Source: an uncultured Acidobacteriaceae bacterium
GTDB lineage: Bacteria > Acidobacteriota > Terriglobia > Terriglobales > Acidobacteriaceae
Assembly (NCBI GenBank): GCA_903911925.1
Contig: CAIWFH010000146.1
Span: 1 to 64,000 of the forward strand
Direction: 5' to 3'
DNA: 64,000 nt
Below the pieces are notes generated by a model. It saw nothing but the letters and a program-made list of their open reading frames with translations. It made no database searches and was not told the DNA's origin. Of the stretch, positions 17,352 to 26,870 are shown piece by piece (positions within the stretch are counted from its first letter, which is position 1; the number at the start of each line of letters is the position of its first letter). A program made the translations under genes and the position numbers.

Positions 17352-17801
17352 TTATTCGCAGAAGACCCTCACCTTGGTGGCGTTGCCGTCTTTGCCGTCA
17401 ACGTCTACAGTCAGGTCCTCGAGGTGGTCGATCAGTTCCTCAAGGTTCTCCGGTTTGATCTGCGAGAGCGTCAACGGGACACCGTGGCGGTTGAGTGCAT
17501 CGTCCAATTGCTGATGAGCCTGGGCGGGGATGAGGCTGGCCAGGCGGACCCCAGCCCGCAGCAGTTGCATGGGCACGCGGACGTTCACCGTGGTCAGGCC
17601 CTTGTTCCCCGTCATGGATTCGTCGGCCTCAACCAGCACGCGGAGATATTTGGGCTTGCCCTTGGGCTGGATCTCCTGGCCGGCGGAACCGTTGCCGGGC
17701 TTTGGCTGGTCTTCAAGCGCGGCGATGAGCCGCTCGGCTTCGTCCGCGGTGATCTTTCCGGCGGCGAGCATTTCAAGAATTTGGCGGCGATTTTCGTTCA
17801 T
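17352..17801 (-). CDS. SHOCT-like domain protein (LiaX/YvlB N-terminal type)
   Basis: This 149-residue protein begins with a helical hairpin (RRQILEMLAAGKITADEAER) of the SHOCT-like type found at the N-terminus of YvlB and LiaX envelope-stress proteins. A linker with several Gly and Pro residues follows, then an alpha/beta part (YLRVLVEADE... VNVRVPMQLLRAG) that resembles the usual middle part of this family. There is no signal peptide. ATG 17801 has GAGG seven bases upstream; GTG 17813 is the alternative. It lies eight bases after the 86-residue gene in the operon. The family often goes with cell-envelope stress responses, which is the likely field here but not shown. Confidence 0.8.
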   Translation of the reverse strand: MNENRRQILEMLAAGKITADEAERLIAALEDQPKPGNGSAGQEIQPKGKPKYLRVLVEADESMTGNKGLTTVNVRVPMQLLRAGVRLASLIPAQAHQQLDDALNRHGVPLTLSQIKPENLEELIDHLEDLTVDVDGKDGNATKVRVFCE

Positions 17802-17809
17802 GGCATTCC

Positions 17810-18070
17810 TCACAGGATTCGGGTGATGAGTGAAAGTGCGTGATGCAGAGAGATGAAACTCTCAAGCTTGAGGGAATGGGCGATGTGCAACAGCCCGGAC
17901 AGCAACTGGTGAAGATGGGGGCCCGCCAAGCACGCAAGGGCGACACAGGCAATGAGCGCCCAAAGGGTCTCTTGCACATGGTCCGAGGCAATCAACAAGC
18001 GGTCAGCCTCGGCGGCGGTGACGCGGCCCAAAGCCAGGAGTTGCAGGATGATCCGGCGATGATTGTTCAT
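17810..18070 (-). CDS. Small SHOCT-like/membrane protein
   Basis: The 86-residue protein starts with the same kind of helical hairpin as the next gene (RRIILQLLALGRVTAAEADR, residues 5-24) and continues with one hydrophobic helix (TLWALIACVALACLAGP). The hairpin would be cytoplasmic and the rest anchored in the membrane. ATG 18070 is preceded by AGAGG at a normal distance. The open frame extends upstream to 18280 across its neighbour, without support. It is the third gene in the operon. Its family is not named, but the shared hairpin with its neighbour suggests that the two proteins interact or arose by duplication. Confidence 0.75.
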   Translation of the reverse strand: MNNHRRIILQLLALGRVTAAEADRLLIASDHVQETLWALIACVALACLAGPHLHQLLSGLLHIAHSLKLESFISLHHALSLITRIL

Positions 18071-18078
18071 AGCGACCT

Positions 18079-18339
18079 CTACAAAATGCGAACCAGGACC
18101 TTGTTCCCTTCGGTGCTTACGCGGACATCGGTTCCCGGCAGCGCGCATGAGAGCGCCCAGAAGGAAGCGATGGTGCGCCAGGGGCTGATGCGGCCCGCCA
18201 GGCAAACCGCAAGAATTACCAGAAAAATCAGCGGCGACAGCAGGATCGCGGGGATCCAAAGAAGGAAAAGCGGAAGCCACGCCTTGATCGTTCCCCAGTG
18301 GGGGATCGCGACGTGAACGATGGCTATGTTCGGAGTCAT
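18079..18339 (-). CDS. Small two-helix membrane protein
   Basis: This is an 86-residue protein with one long or two short hydrophobic helices (about residues 18-50), a basic turn and a soluble tail. No family is recognised. Its ATG overlaps the stop of the DUF2089 gene (ATGA) and GGAGG lies nine bases upstream, so the two are translationally coupled. It may be the membrane target or sensor linked to the regulator, judging only from position. Confidence 0.75.
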   Translation of the reverse strand: MTPNIAIVHVAIPHWGTIKAWLPLFLLWIPAILLSPLIFLVILAVCLAGRISPWRTIASFWALSCALPGTDVRVSTEGNKVLVRIL

Positions 18340-18722
18340 TTCAGTGCCTCCAATGCGCGGATGGCCTCTGCAGCGTCAATTTCGCCGTTCTTCAGCCGCT
18401 CCAGAACCTCCGCACGGGATGGGGACGGGTTGTTGTCCACATATTCCAACTGTCCGGCAATCCGGTTGAGCCTTGCCTTGATTGTGGGGTAGCTGACACC
18501 GAAGACCTGCTCCATCTCCTTGATGGAACCGTGCGACCGCAGAAACGCGGTGATGAAGACCTGGTCGTCAAAGGAGAGCCGGGCCAGTTCGGGCAACATG
18601 AACTCCCCTTCGATGGCAATTTGCTTTTCGGGCAGGCGGACCCGCTCGACAATCAGCGAACAGCCCTGGGCGATGCGCAGCAAATCTTGCCAGTCAGAAG
18701 CGGGTTTTGAGGGTAACGGCAT
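18336..18722 (-). CDS. DUF2089-family putative transcriptional regulator
   Basis: The 128-residue protein has a central helix-turn-helix-like segment (LSFDDQVFITAFLRSHGSIK, then VSYPTIKARLNRIAGQLE) typical of DUF2089. Its C-terminal end (LERLKNGEIDAAEAIRALE) is again a SHOCT-like hairpin, as in two genes downstream. Members often head operons with SHOCT/YvlB-type proteins, which is the arrangement here. ATG 18722 has CGAGG upstream; ATG 18785 would place the start inside the predicted promoter and is unlikely. A promoter and a palindrome lie directly upstream, which would suit autoregulation. Confidence 0.85.
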   Translation of the reverse strand: MPLPSKPASDWQDLLRIAQGCSLIVERVRLPEKQIAIEGEFMLPELARLSFDDQVFITAFLRSHGSIKEMEQVFGVSYPTIKARLNRIAGQLEYVDNNPSPSRAEVLERLKNGEIDAAEAIRALEALK

Positions 18723-18733
18723 TGCAGGCGAAC

Positions 18734-18785
18734 CTCGTTTCTTGAGTACAGAAACGAGAGTAGTAAAGTTTATTAATATTGTCAA
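18734..18785 (-). promoter_or_regulatory. Promoter and palindromic operator of the DUF2089 operon
   Basis: On the minus strand TTGACA (18780-18785) is followed after 17 bases by TACTCT (18757-18762), a good -35 and weak -10. The expected start of transcription falls in a perfect palindrome: arms CTCGTTTCT at 18734-18742 and AGAAACGAG at 18750-18758 with a seven-base loop. The surrounding 60 bases are AT-rich compared with the window. A repressor bound at this palindrome would block RNA polymerase; the DUF2089 protein is the obvious candidate, by inference. Confidence 0.6.
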
Positions 18786-18952
18786 TACTGTTTATTGATT
18801 TTCTTGATTAATGACTCGAACGCCATTGAGATTACTCGAAAGCAGGAATTTGAGCTCAACCTTTGGACAACCTACCGCATACGCCGGCGCCGTTCAGGCG
18901 AATTGAATTCGGGCTGAGAGATTTGGGCGCCTCGTCGAGGGGAAGCCGACGT

Positions 18953-18986
18953 AAAAAAGGGAGAAGATGCAGGCATCTCCTCCCTT
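18953..18986 (-). terminator. Rho-independent terminator of the bcs operon
   Basis: On the minus strand, downstream of bcsC, the arms 18973-18986 and 18957-18970 pair at 13 of 14 positions around a tight loop, and six T residues follow (18953-18958 read as A on the plus strand). This is a textbook intrinsic terminator, 22 bases after the bcsC stop codon. Confidence 0.88.
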
Positions 18987-19007
18987 ACGTTCAACGAAAA
19001 TAGCAGG

Positions 19008-22000
19008 TTATGGAACCGTGAAAGGCCGCAAGCCATCGGTTGGGAACAGCCCGGTCGGCGTGGTGACCGTGGAGGGCTGCGACCGGAAAAGATAACGCAC
19101 GTAGAAGCCGGCCGAGACGCTGGAGTAGTTGCGGGAGTTATTGGCGCTGAAGAATCCGCCCGCAAACCAGTGGGGGCCGATCTGGTAGGAACCGTTGGCC
19201 CGCAAATCGTAGTTGGGACCTACGCTGGTCATGGCCGGTAGTGCCAGATTGCCGGAACTGACTTCAAGCGACTTTTGCCCTGAAAGCGGGAAGAGCGCGG
19301 CAAGGTCCTCCTGGAAGGCCTGCACGCCCAGGCTACCCAGGACGTTGTAATGCCAGCGCGTTCCGGAGTGTCCGGCCCAGGTAAACGGCACGTTGGCCAG
19401 GAAGTACGCCGAGGGGCTGAAGTAGCCTCCCATGCCGTAGGTGAAGGCCTGCTGGTTGTGGGCATAGTGCATGGCGAAGAAGTTCACGCCGATGGAGAGG
19501 TTGCCATGCTCCGGTGACGTGATCAGGCGCCAGTAAGCGCCGCCTGAACCGTCAAAGCGGATGTTGGTCTGCACGTTGTAGCCGGTAAGGTACTGGCCGC
19601 CTCCACCCACGTAGAAGCCCGACTCCGCGTCGCCTCGTGAATACTGGCCGTTGAATTGGTTGGCAACCACGCCGCCCCAGATATTTCCAGGGAAGCTCAG
19701 ACTGGCCGAGCCCGGATCGCGCAACCCGCCGTAGGAGAGTTGAGTGTCTTTTACCGAGTCACGAGCCGCGGAAAAGGTGAAGGGCCCGTTGCCCGGCTTC
19801 CACGAGGCCCGCGCAGTGAAGGTAGCCACCAGGAAGCCCGCGGGCGTATATCCGCCTGCGATCGCCAAATGCGGGAAGGTCAACTGCAGTTCGCCGCCGA
19901 GCCCGGCTGCGCTCTGTTGCGGAGGCGGGGTGGTGTCGGTGGCCAACAGGGTGCCCAATGGGTTAGGAATCTGGGTTAGCTGGGTCTGGCCCAGAGTGGT
20001 GACCTGGATAACACTGTTGCCGTCGGCTTGTCCGGAGTCGAGAAAAACCGGCTTGGCCACCACGGTAAAGCGGGTCTTGAAGCCCAGCGGGAACGAAGCC
20101 TCAAACGGCGCCTCGAGCGCGGAGAGATGGTCGTATCCCAGATCGCCCGAGCGATAGTTGATAAGCCCTGAGCCGCCGATCCAGCCGCTGTATCCGCTCT
20201 CGATAGAGCGCAACTGCATCTCCGCTTCGTCGCGGGGGCTGGTGGTTCGCTGTTCGCGCTGGATGCGCACCCATGGCCCGCGCAGCGGCGGCAGGTTGCG
20301 CTGTTCCAGTTCCTGGTCGCTCAGGCCGGTGCCAGTGGTTGACTGCGTGGCCGCCGGCGCATCGGTTATCTGCGTCTGATCCGGATAAGGCGTGGGGGGG
20401 GCATTGGACAAGGTCGGCGCGGTCTGCCTGTCAGCCGCCTTTCTGACCTTCTTGCTGGTCTTGGTTTTGGGCGTCAATTGCGGAGCGGGCTGCTGGGGCT
20501 GCTGCGGCTGAGGCGTGGGAGCCAGTTGCGGCGTGGTCTGTTGCCGGGGCGCGGAGTAGGCGCCGGTGGCCGCATCCTGGGCCGAAGGCGTGTACTGGGC
20601 TGTCCGGTACTGGGTTGCGCCCTGCGGCGCCGAGTTTTGCGCGACCGAAGCACTGGCCGAGGCAGTGGGCAAAGCGCGAACGGCGGTTGCCGAGCCCTGC
20701 GTGAGCTGGCTGTCAGTCTGCTCCGCGAACAGACCCTGCGCGCGAGCGGCAACGGTGTCCATGGGCTGCGAAGTGATTCTCAAGCCGGCGCCGGGATTGG
20801 AATCATGCCCAACGATGCCGGTTTGAACTTGCCACGTGTGCGCGCCGGGAAGAGAACCCTGTCCCAGATTCTGTGCGCTTGAAGGCACCGGCTCCGTTGA
20901 CTGGATGTTCTCTTCAGAGGGCGGCAACTGCACCTGTCCCGAGTAAGTGTTTCCAGTCGAAGAGTTGCTGCTTCTTTGTCCGTTGCCGGCTTGCTTGCCG
21001 CCCTTGGATTTACTGTTGGCCGGCTTGATGTTGGCAGCCTGCCTAGCGCTCTGCTCAATGAATGTGGGTTGAGTCGGCGCGCCCGGGTTCCCCGTGCGCG
21101 GAATGTAGACCGGCGCGTTATTTGAGGCCGATGCCTGCGTTCCGGGCACTTGCCGGGAGGCCGGACTTGGGCTGGGCAGCGGAAGCAGATTCGTCGAGGG
21201 TCCGGGCGTCCACGGGGTCTGCGGCTGGTTCTGCTGCGGGACCGGAAGCGGCTGCGATTGCGTGCCAGGGGAAATCGCGCCATATGGACTGGAGTGATAG
21301 GTGGGCAACTGCGACTGCCGCGGCGAAGTGGGTGTGGTCTCCTTCGACGGATCGAGCATCTGCTTCAGATCGCCGGGCTGGAATGCGTGCCGGACCCCGG
21401 TCGCCTGTTGGGGATAGACGCCTGCCTTATTCAGATCCTGGGCTGACGTTCCCGGAGGCATGGCAGCCAGAGCGGCACGCCAGAAGTCGCTGGCCCGCTC
21501 ATCGTTGCCGCGCGCCTGCTCAAAGCGGGCAGCAGTGGCAAGAATTCCAGGGTCGGCGGGGAAACGGTCAAGCGCCTGGCGCAGCCATTTCTCAGCCTGG
21601 GCCATGTCTTTAGCAATCAGCGCAGCCCCAACGGCCGCCTGGAAATCGCCGGCGTTCGCGTCCTGCATCGAGATTGACTTGAAGATCGCCAGGGACTCGA
21701 CACCCTGCCCTGCCTTCACATAACCGCCGGCAAGGGCACGGCGCACATTCAGATTGTCTGGATAGTCCCGTGAAGCGGCCTCCAGGATTTCAACGGCCTT
21801 CTGCGTGTTTCCGGCATCCATCTCCGCGCTGGCGCGGCGCAGACTCCAATTTGCCCAGATGGTCTGCACTTCCAGGCGTTGTGGTGCGGTTAGATCCGAT
21901 CGACGGTCCAGGCCCCTGAGGGCCGGATACAGGTCATGATCGTTGCCGGTGTTCAGCAGCAGCCACGCGCTTTGCACCTCAACGCCTGCAGGTGCAGCGA

Positions 22001-25000
22001 GCCGGTGCATCATGTAGTAGTTTTGCACCCGGTTCAGATATTCCGTGGCGTGGGGAATGTCGCCGCTGGCCACGTAGAGGCTCGACATGGCCTGCATGAA
22101 TTCAACATCGCCCTCAAGCTGCTGGCGCAGGTCGGGCGGAATCTGGGCAACTTCCTGAAGGGCCTCTGCCGTCCGGTTGTTTGCCTGCAACGAGAAGATC
22201 AGCCCCTTCCACGCATCGCCGGCCGCGGAATGGACAACGGGGGCGGCGGCCTGCGCCGGCTGGGCGTTCTGTGCGATTTGGGCGTTCTGAGCGCTCTGGT
22301 CAGAGGCCTGGCTGGGGGCCATCGTCTGCGCAAGGCCGGACTGAGCCGACAAAGGCTGGGTGGCGGCGGGCAGATTCATGCTGCCCTCATAATTCGAGAG
22401 CTTTTTCGACTTCTTTGACTTTTTTGAACCTTTGGCCGGCGGCGGCTCGGTAGCCGCAAGCTGCGTTGTGCTTGGCTGAACTGAGAACGGCTGCGAGGCT
22501 GAAGGCTGCGCGCTGTAAGCACCGTTGTCCGGTTGGCCTGAATAGCCTGAGTTGGGCGCAGGTGCAATCGCTCCCGGCGACTGCGCTGCGGGCGGGGAGT
22601 TAAACCAGAAGCCTTGCGACTGCGACGGCTGATCCTGCTGCGTCGCAAGGTTTTGCTGAATGGGCGCGCTCTGCTGCAGGGCAGGGTCCGACGGTTGCGT
22701 TGAATACTGTTGCTGCGCGGGCCGCTGTTGAGAGAGATTGACGGGAGCACCCGGTGTGTAGGGGTCGCCGCCATAGGCAGGCAGCGGCGGCACCTTGGTG
22801 GTCTTTGCAAAGGGCTCGTAGTTGGGATCGAGCAGATGCTGCAAGTCCGCCGCGGTCACGGCGCGATGGGCCTTCATGTCCTGATCGGGATAAACCAGCG
22901 TGTGGGCCAGCCGGTCGGCCGGCGAAGCCTGGGGCATGGCGGCCAGCGAAGCCCGCCAGTATTCGGCGGCCCGCTGATTGTCACCGCGGGCTTGCTCAAA
23001 GCGCGCCGCAAGGGCCAGAATTGCCGGGCTGCGCGGAAAGCGATCGAGCGCCTGGCGCAGCCACGCTTCGGCCTGCACTTTGTCATTGGCTGCCAGGGCC
23101 GCGCCGATGGCTCCCTGGTAGTCGCCCACGGTTGCATCCTGCATGGGCACGGTCTTGAAAAGGGCCAGCGACTCCCGGGCTCTGCCCACCTGCACATACC
23201 CGCCGGCAACTGCCTTGCGCACGGTCAGGTTGTCAGGGAAGGCCTGCGAGGCGGCATCCAGAATATCCACCGCGCGGGCCAGATCCTTGTTCTCCATGGC
23301 CGCGGCGGCGCGGCGCACGCTCCAGTTGGCCCAGATGGTCTGCACCGTTTCACGCTGGACGGCGGTCAAATCCTGCCGTCCGCCAAGCCGCATCAATTCC
23401 GGATACAGCGCACGATCATTGCCGGTATTGAACAAGAGCCACGCATTCTGGATTTCAATGGCCGCCGGTGCCATGGTTTTGAGCGTGGCATAGTGGCTGG
23501 TGACGCGGTTCATATATTCGATGGCGCGGGCGGTGTCGCCGGCCGATGCATACAGGCTGGCCTCGCTCTGCACAAACTCTATATCCGTCTCAAGCTGCTT
23601 GCGCACCTGGGGTGGAATCAGCGCAATCTGCGCCAAGGCTTCGGCGTTGCGATTGGTGCCCTGCAGGGTGGCAATCAGCCCCTTCCACGCGTCAATGCGC
23701 TCAGGGTGCGCCTGTAGAACCTGGCGGTAGATTTCGTAGGCTTGGGCGGTCTTGTTCTGCTGCAGGTAGATGGCCGCCATTTGCAGTTGCAGCGGGAGAC
23801 CGGGCTGTCCGCCCGATGCCATCTGTATCTTTGCCGAGCGCTCCAGCAGTCCCTGGGCGATCTCAAACTGGTTGGCCTGGGCGTAGATCGAACCCAACAT
23901 CGAGAGAAATCCGGGATCGGCAAGCGCCGACTCGTAGGTGGCCGGAGGCATCTTCTGCACGTCGGCTATCGCTTCATTTTCCTGGCCCAATTCGTGGTGG
24001 GCGCTTACCAGGCCCATCCATGCAGGCAGGTTGCCCGCGTCGTCGTTGAGAATCTGCGTGTACAGTTCCGCGGCCTGGTCAAAGCGCTTGGCCTCCATCA
24101 GGATGCCTGCGTATTGCAGCCGCGTATCGGTTTTGAGATTGGTTCCGTTGTCGGGGAACGGCAGCGCCAGCGCCTGCGAAAGCGCGCGCTGAGCTTCGAC
24201 GGGGCGATTCTGGGCGTGGTAGATGGTGGCCAGGGTGCGCAGGTACTCGGGGTCCTTGGCTAGCGAGGCCTTCACCGTTACCGGGAAACGCGCCGAAACA
24301 GCCAGGGCTTTCTGGTTCTGTCCGTCGCGCGCATAAGACAGGAAGAGCCCACGCCATGCATCTTCTGAGCGCGGTTGCAGCCTGGTTATCTGCTCATAGA
24401 TTTCTGAGGCGGCCGCATACTGCTGCGCCTTGATATACAGGCCGGCAAGGCCGTTGAGGGCCTCGGGGCTGCGGGGGCGTATAGCCAGCGCGGCCTTGAA
24501 CTTGGCCGCGGCAACGTCCATCTGGTTGTCGTCGAAGGCCTGGGTAGCCTCGCCCATGGTGTACCAGAAGCGCGATGTAACCAGCGCATCCTCCACCGCC
24601 TTCGCTTTGTAACCGTTCTGCTCGGCCTGGGTCAGGTAGCTGATGGCGCCGCCAAAGTTGCTCTGCTGCATGCGCAGAAATCCCATGCCTGCTGCTACGC
24701 GGCCATTATTGGGATCCTGTTGCAGTATCTCGGTGAACTGGGTCTGAGCCTCGTCGAGCTTGTGCGCGTTCAGCGCGGCAAAAGCGGCTCTCTCGGCCGG
24801 CGTCCGGGCAATGCCCGAGTTCATCTGAGCCAGCTTCGATTCGTTCTCCTTGAGGCGCCCGGTGAGTTCCGTGTCTTGCGGATGGTCCTTCAGATACTGG
24901 CGCAGTTCCTCTGCCGAACTGGGGTTGGAAGAGTCCCACACCAGGGCCTGGCGCAATGCCGTCTGGGCAATCGAGTCCTTGGGGAATCCCCTCAGGATGC

Positions 25001-25649
25001 GTATGCCTTCAGCGCGGGTCTTGCCGTCATAAGTAAGCATGCGGCCCAGTTCCACCGCAAAGCGCGTGTCGCCCGGGTTGCGTTGCGCCAGCGCGCGCAT
25101 GGCGGCTACTGCTGTTTCCTTGCCCAGAGGAGTGCCATAGAGGGTTTGGTAGTAGGCCGGGGCAATGTCGCCGTCCGGCGGATGATCGCCGTACAGTTCG
25201 CGATAGATGTTCATCGCCAATTCTGACTTTCCCTGGCGGGCCAGTTCGCCCGCTTCGCGCAGGCGGTCGCTCTGCACGCGCGTGCTGGTCATCGCGGCGA
25301 TTCGACCGATGCTGGGGTCATTCGGACTGACCGCGCGCAGGCGATCGAGAGCTTGATCTGACTGCGCTTTGTTGCCGATAAGCTTGTAGTCCTTGGCCAA
25401 TCCTGCTAGGGCGTCTGTGTTCCTGGGGTCCGAAAGCAGAATCTGCTGCCAGAGTTGGATGGCCATATCCGGACGGCCGCGCGACTCGAGGGCGCGAGCT
25501 TTGTCAACGAGAATCAGGCGTGTCTGGTCAGGCGTGCCGACGGCAGGCTTTTTTTGAGCGAACCCCATCTGGAACAGCAGAACCAGACAGACCGCAACGA
25601 ACCATCTGCGCTTCCAAGCCCTGCAGACAACTCTCATGAGCGTGTCCAT
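19008..25649 (-). CDS. bcsC: Cellulose synthase operon protein C (BcsC), enlarged
   Basis: BcsC forms the periplasmic TPR scaffold and outer-membrane channel for cellulose export. This copy is 2213 residues, about twice the usual size. A signal peptide ends near MGFAQ (residue 32). TPR repeats fill residues 35 to about 965. A 315-residue part (about 650-965) recurs at about 1143-1457, with strongly similar sequence such as WANWSVRRA and WANWSLRRA, or WLRQALDRFP in both. Pro/Gln/Ser-rich linkers follow each copy. From about residue 1800 the chain is an outer-membrane barrel (SPRDEAEMQLRSIESGYSGW onward). The start overlaps bcsZ by 16 bases (ATG 25637 is possible). A terminator follows. Confidence 0.92.
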   Translation of the reverse strand: MDTLMRVVCRAWKRRWFVAVCLVLLFQMGFAQKKPAVGTPDQTRLILVDKARALESRGRPDMAIQLWQQILLSDPRNTDALAGLAKDYKLIGNKAQSDQALDRLRAVSPNDPSIGRIAAMTSTRVQSDRLREAGELARQGKSELAMNIYRELYGDHPPDGDIAPAYYQTLYGTPLGKETAVAAMRALAQRNPGDTRFAVELGRMLTYDGKTRAEGIRILRGFPKDSIAQTALRQALVWDSSNPSSAEELRQYLKDHPQDTELTGRLKENESKLAQMNSGIARTPAERAAFAALNAHKLDEAQTQFTEILQQDPNNGRVAAGMGFLRMQQSNFGGAISYLTQAEQNGYKAKAVEDALVTSRFWYTMGEATQAFDDNQMDVAAAKFKAALAIRPRSPEALNGLAGLYIKAQQYAAASEIYEQITRLQPRSEDAWRGLFLSYARDGQNQKALAVSARFPVTVKASLAKDPEYLRTLATIYHAQNRPVEAQRALSQALALPFPDNGTNLKTDTRLQYAGILMEAKRFDQAAELYTQILNDDAGNLPAWMGLVSAHHELGQENEAIADVQKMPPATYESALADPGFLSMLGSIYAQANQFEIAQGLLERSAKIQMASGGQPGLPLQLQMAAIYLQQNKTAQAYEIYRQVLQAHPERIDAWKGLIATLQGTNRNAEALAQIALIPPQVRKQLETDIEFVQSEASLYASAGDTARAIEYMNRVTSHYATLKTMAPAAIEIQNAWLLFNTGNDRALYPELMRLGGRQDLTAVQRETVQTIWANWSVRRAAAAMENKDLARAVDILDAASQAFPDNLTVRKAVAGGYVQVGRARESLALFKTVPMQDATVGDYQGAIGAALAANDKVQAEAWLRQALDRFPRSPAILALAARFEQARGDNQRAAEYWRASLAAMPQASPADRLAHTLVYPDQDMKAHRAVTAADLQHLLDPNYEPFAKTTKVPPLPAYGGDPYTPGAPVNLSQQRPAQQQYSTQPSDPALQQSAPIQQNLATQQDQPSQSQGFWFNSPPAAQSPGAIAPAPNSGYSGQPDNGAYSAQPSASQPFSVQPSTTQLAATEPPPAKGSKKSKKSKKLSNYEGSMNLPAATQPLSAQSGLAQTMAPSQASDQSAQNAQIAQNAQPAQAAAPVVHSAAGDAWKGLIFSLQANNRTAEALQEVAQIPPDLRQQLEGDVEFMQAMSSLYVASGDIPHATEYLNRVQNYYMMHRLAAPAGVEVQSAWLLLNTGNDHDLYPALRGLDRRSDLTAPQRLEVQTIWANWSLRRASAEMDAGNTQKAVEILEAASRDYPDNLNVRRALAGGYVKAGQGVESLAIFKSISMQDANAGDFQAAVGAALIAKDMAQAEKWLRQALDRFPADPGILATAARFEQARGNDERASDFWRAALAAMPPGTSAQDLNKAGVYPQQATGVRHAFQPGDLKQMLDPSKETTPTSPRQSQLPTYHSSPYGAISPGTQSQPLPVPQQNQPQTPWTPGPSTNLLPLPSPSPASRQVPGTQASASNNAPVYIPRTGNPGAPTQPTFIEQSARQAANIKPANSKSKGGKQAGNGQRSSNSSTGNTYSGQVQLPPSEENIQSTEPVPSSAQNLGQGSLPGAHTWQVQTGIVGHDSNPGAGLRITSQPMDTVAARAQGLFAEQTDSQLTQGSATAVRALPTASASASVAQNSAPQGATQYRTAQYTPSAQDAATGAYSAPRQQTTPQLAPTPQPQQPQQPAPQLTPKTKTSKKVRKAADRQTAPTLSNAPPTPYPDQTQITDAPAATQSTTGTGLSDQELEQRNLPPLRGPWVRIQREQRTTSPRDEAEMQLRSIESGYSGWIGGSGLINYRSGDLGYDHLSALEAPFEASFPLGFKTRFTVVAKPVFLDSGQADGNSVIQVTTLGQTQLTQIPNPLGTLLATDTTPPPQQSAAGLGGELQLTFPHLAIAGGYTPAGFLVATFTARASWKPGNGPFTFSAARDSVKDTQLSYGGLRDPGSASLSFPGNIWGGVVANQFNGQYSRGDAESGFYVGGGGQYLTGYNVQTNIRFDGSGGAYWRLITSPEHGNLSIGVNFFAMHYAHNQQAFTYGMGGYFSPSAYFLANVPFTWAGHSGTRWHYNVLGSLGVQAFQEDLAALFPLSGQKSLEVSSGNLALPAMTSVGPNYDLRANGSYQIGPHWFAGGFFSANNSRNYSSVSAGFYVRYLFRSQPSTVTTPTGLFPTDGLRPFTVP

Positions 25650-26800
25650 TCCACTTTCAGCTCTCCACCCGGCCCAAACCTAAATCTACCATCCAGATAG
25701 CCGGTGGCGAACAAGGCGAGATTCTGATCGTAATATGTCAGGTCCTTCCCATACAAACCCGTGGTTGCATCTCTCAATTTGCCAAGACGAACGGTCTGCC
25801 GCGCACTGGGCTGCTCCATGTCCGGGAAGGCCCTGAGATACGGCAAAACCGCCGCAGAAAACCCTACAGGTCCATCTTGCGCCAATGGAATCCCCTGGTC
25901 ACTTACCTTTTCCGGGGGGGCATCATGATTGCCAAGGTAGGCGCCCATGCCCGGTATTGCATCCAGCAGGCCGGCCCGCTTCTTCCCTCCCCCATCAAGC
26001 ATGCCCACCCACAGGTAAACCCGGATGGCGTCATAGCTCCCTACCGGCGCATCGGCATCCTTGCCCGGATGCTGCGGAGCGGGGTAAAAACCGTCGCCGG
26101 GAACGTAGTCCACCCAGTCCATCACAAAGCCATGACGTGCGCTCTGCTGCAGCAGCCGCGGAATGCCCAGCGCAATATGCTGCCACGGGCCGGCCGGATC
26201 TACTACCGCGAGCCGCTCAAGGATGAACAAGGGCATGTAGCTCGGGTTCAGCGTCCAGTTCTTATCGTGAACAAATCCTACCGGTCCAGGCATCAGCATG
26301 GGGCCGAATCCGGGCAGGTCGGCCACCTCGGTTTTTGCTATCTGCGCCAGCATCGCGCGGCCCAGGTTGGTATAGAGGGGATGTTTCCACAGCCGGCCGG
26401 CCTCAAGCAGGGTGTAGGCAAGCCAAAGATCGGCATCGGAAGCCGGGTTTGGGTCCAGCGTCTTCCACTCGCCTTCCTTGGTCTTTCCCCAAAGCCACGC
26501 CGGAAGATGAGTTTGCAGGTCGCCCCCGGCCAGGTTGGCCTGGGTCCACGTCAGCACGCGGTCAAAACACGCGCGATCATTGTCCGTGAGAGCGAAGAAC
26601 AGGGCATACGCCTGCCCCTCCGACGTTGTGCGGGCCTCTCCCTGGGGATCGATCACTCGTCCCTGGGAGTCAATAAAGCGCGCGGAATAGGCATCCCATA
26701 GCGTCCAGGGACCCTGTTTGCAACCGCCGGTAGCGCAGAGCATCAAGAGAGACGCAGTCAGCAACAGGCGCTTCCGTAGCCGAGGTATGGGAAGACCCAT
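25634..26800 (-). CDS. bcsZ: Cellulase BcsZ, glycoside hydrolase family 8
   Basis: BcsZ is the periplasmic endo-1,4-beta-glucanase that trims nascent cellulose during export. The 388-residue protein has a signal peptide with a marginal lipobox (ATGGC, Cys27), then a family 8 catalytic domain. The expected general acid is the Glu in TTSEGQAYALFFAL, the segment NPASDADLWLAYTLLEAG carries the conserved Asp residues, and FYPAPQ-YDAIRVYLW patterns complete the barrel. GGAG lies ten bases before the ATG. It sits between bcsAB (70-base gap) and bcsC (overlap), as in other bcs operons. Confidence 0.93.
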   Translation of the reverse strand: MGLPIPRLRKRLLLTASLLMLCATGGCKQGPWTLWDAYSARFIDSQGRVIDPQGEARTTSEGQAYALFFALTDNDRACFDRVLTWTQANLAGGDLQTHLPAWLWGKTKEGEWKTLDPNPASDADLWLAYTLLEAGRLWKHPLYTNLGRAMLAQIAKTEVADLPGFGPMLMPGPVGFVHDKNWTLNPSYMPLFILERLAVVDPAGPWQHIALGIPRLLQQSARHGFVMDWVDYVPGDGFYPAPQHPGKDADAPVGSYDAIRVYLWVGMLDGGGKKRAGLLDAIPGMGAYLGNHDAPPEKVSDQGIPLAQDGPVGFSAAVLPYLRAFPDMEQPSARQTVRLGKLRDATTGLYGKDLTYYDQNLALFATGYLDGRFRFGPGGELKVEWTRS

Positions 26801-26870
26801 CGCTACAATTCTCCGAATTCACAGGCATCGTAGTGCCCGGGTGTTGGTTATCAAGCGATGCAAACCACCG

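Noticed and set aside
22710..23717. Plus-strand frame of 335 residues opposite bcsC
   Set aside because: It lies wholly inside bcsC, has no start signal and no family likeness.
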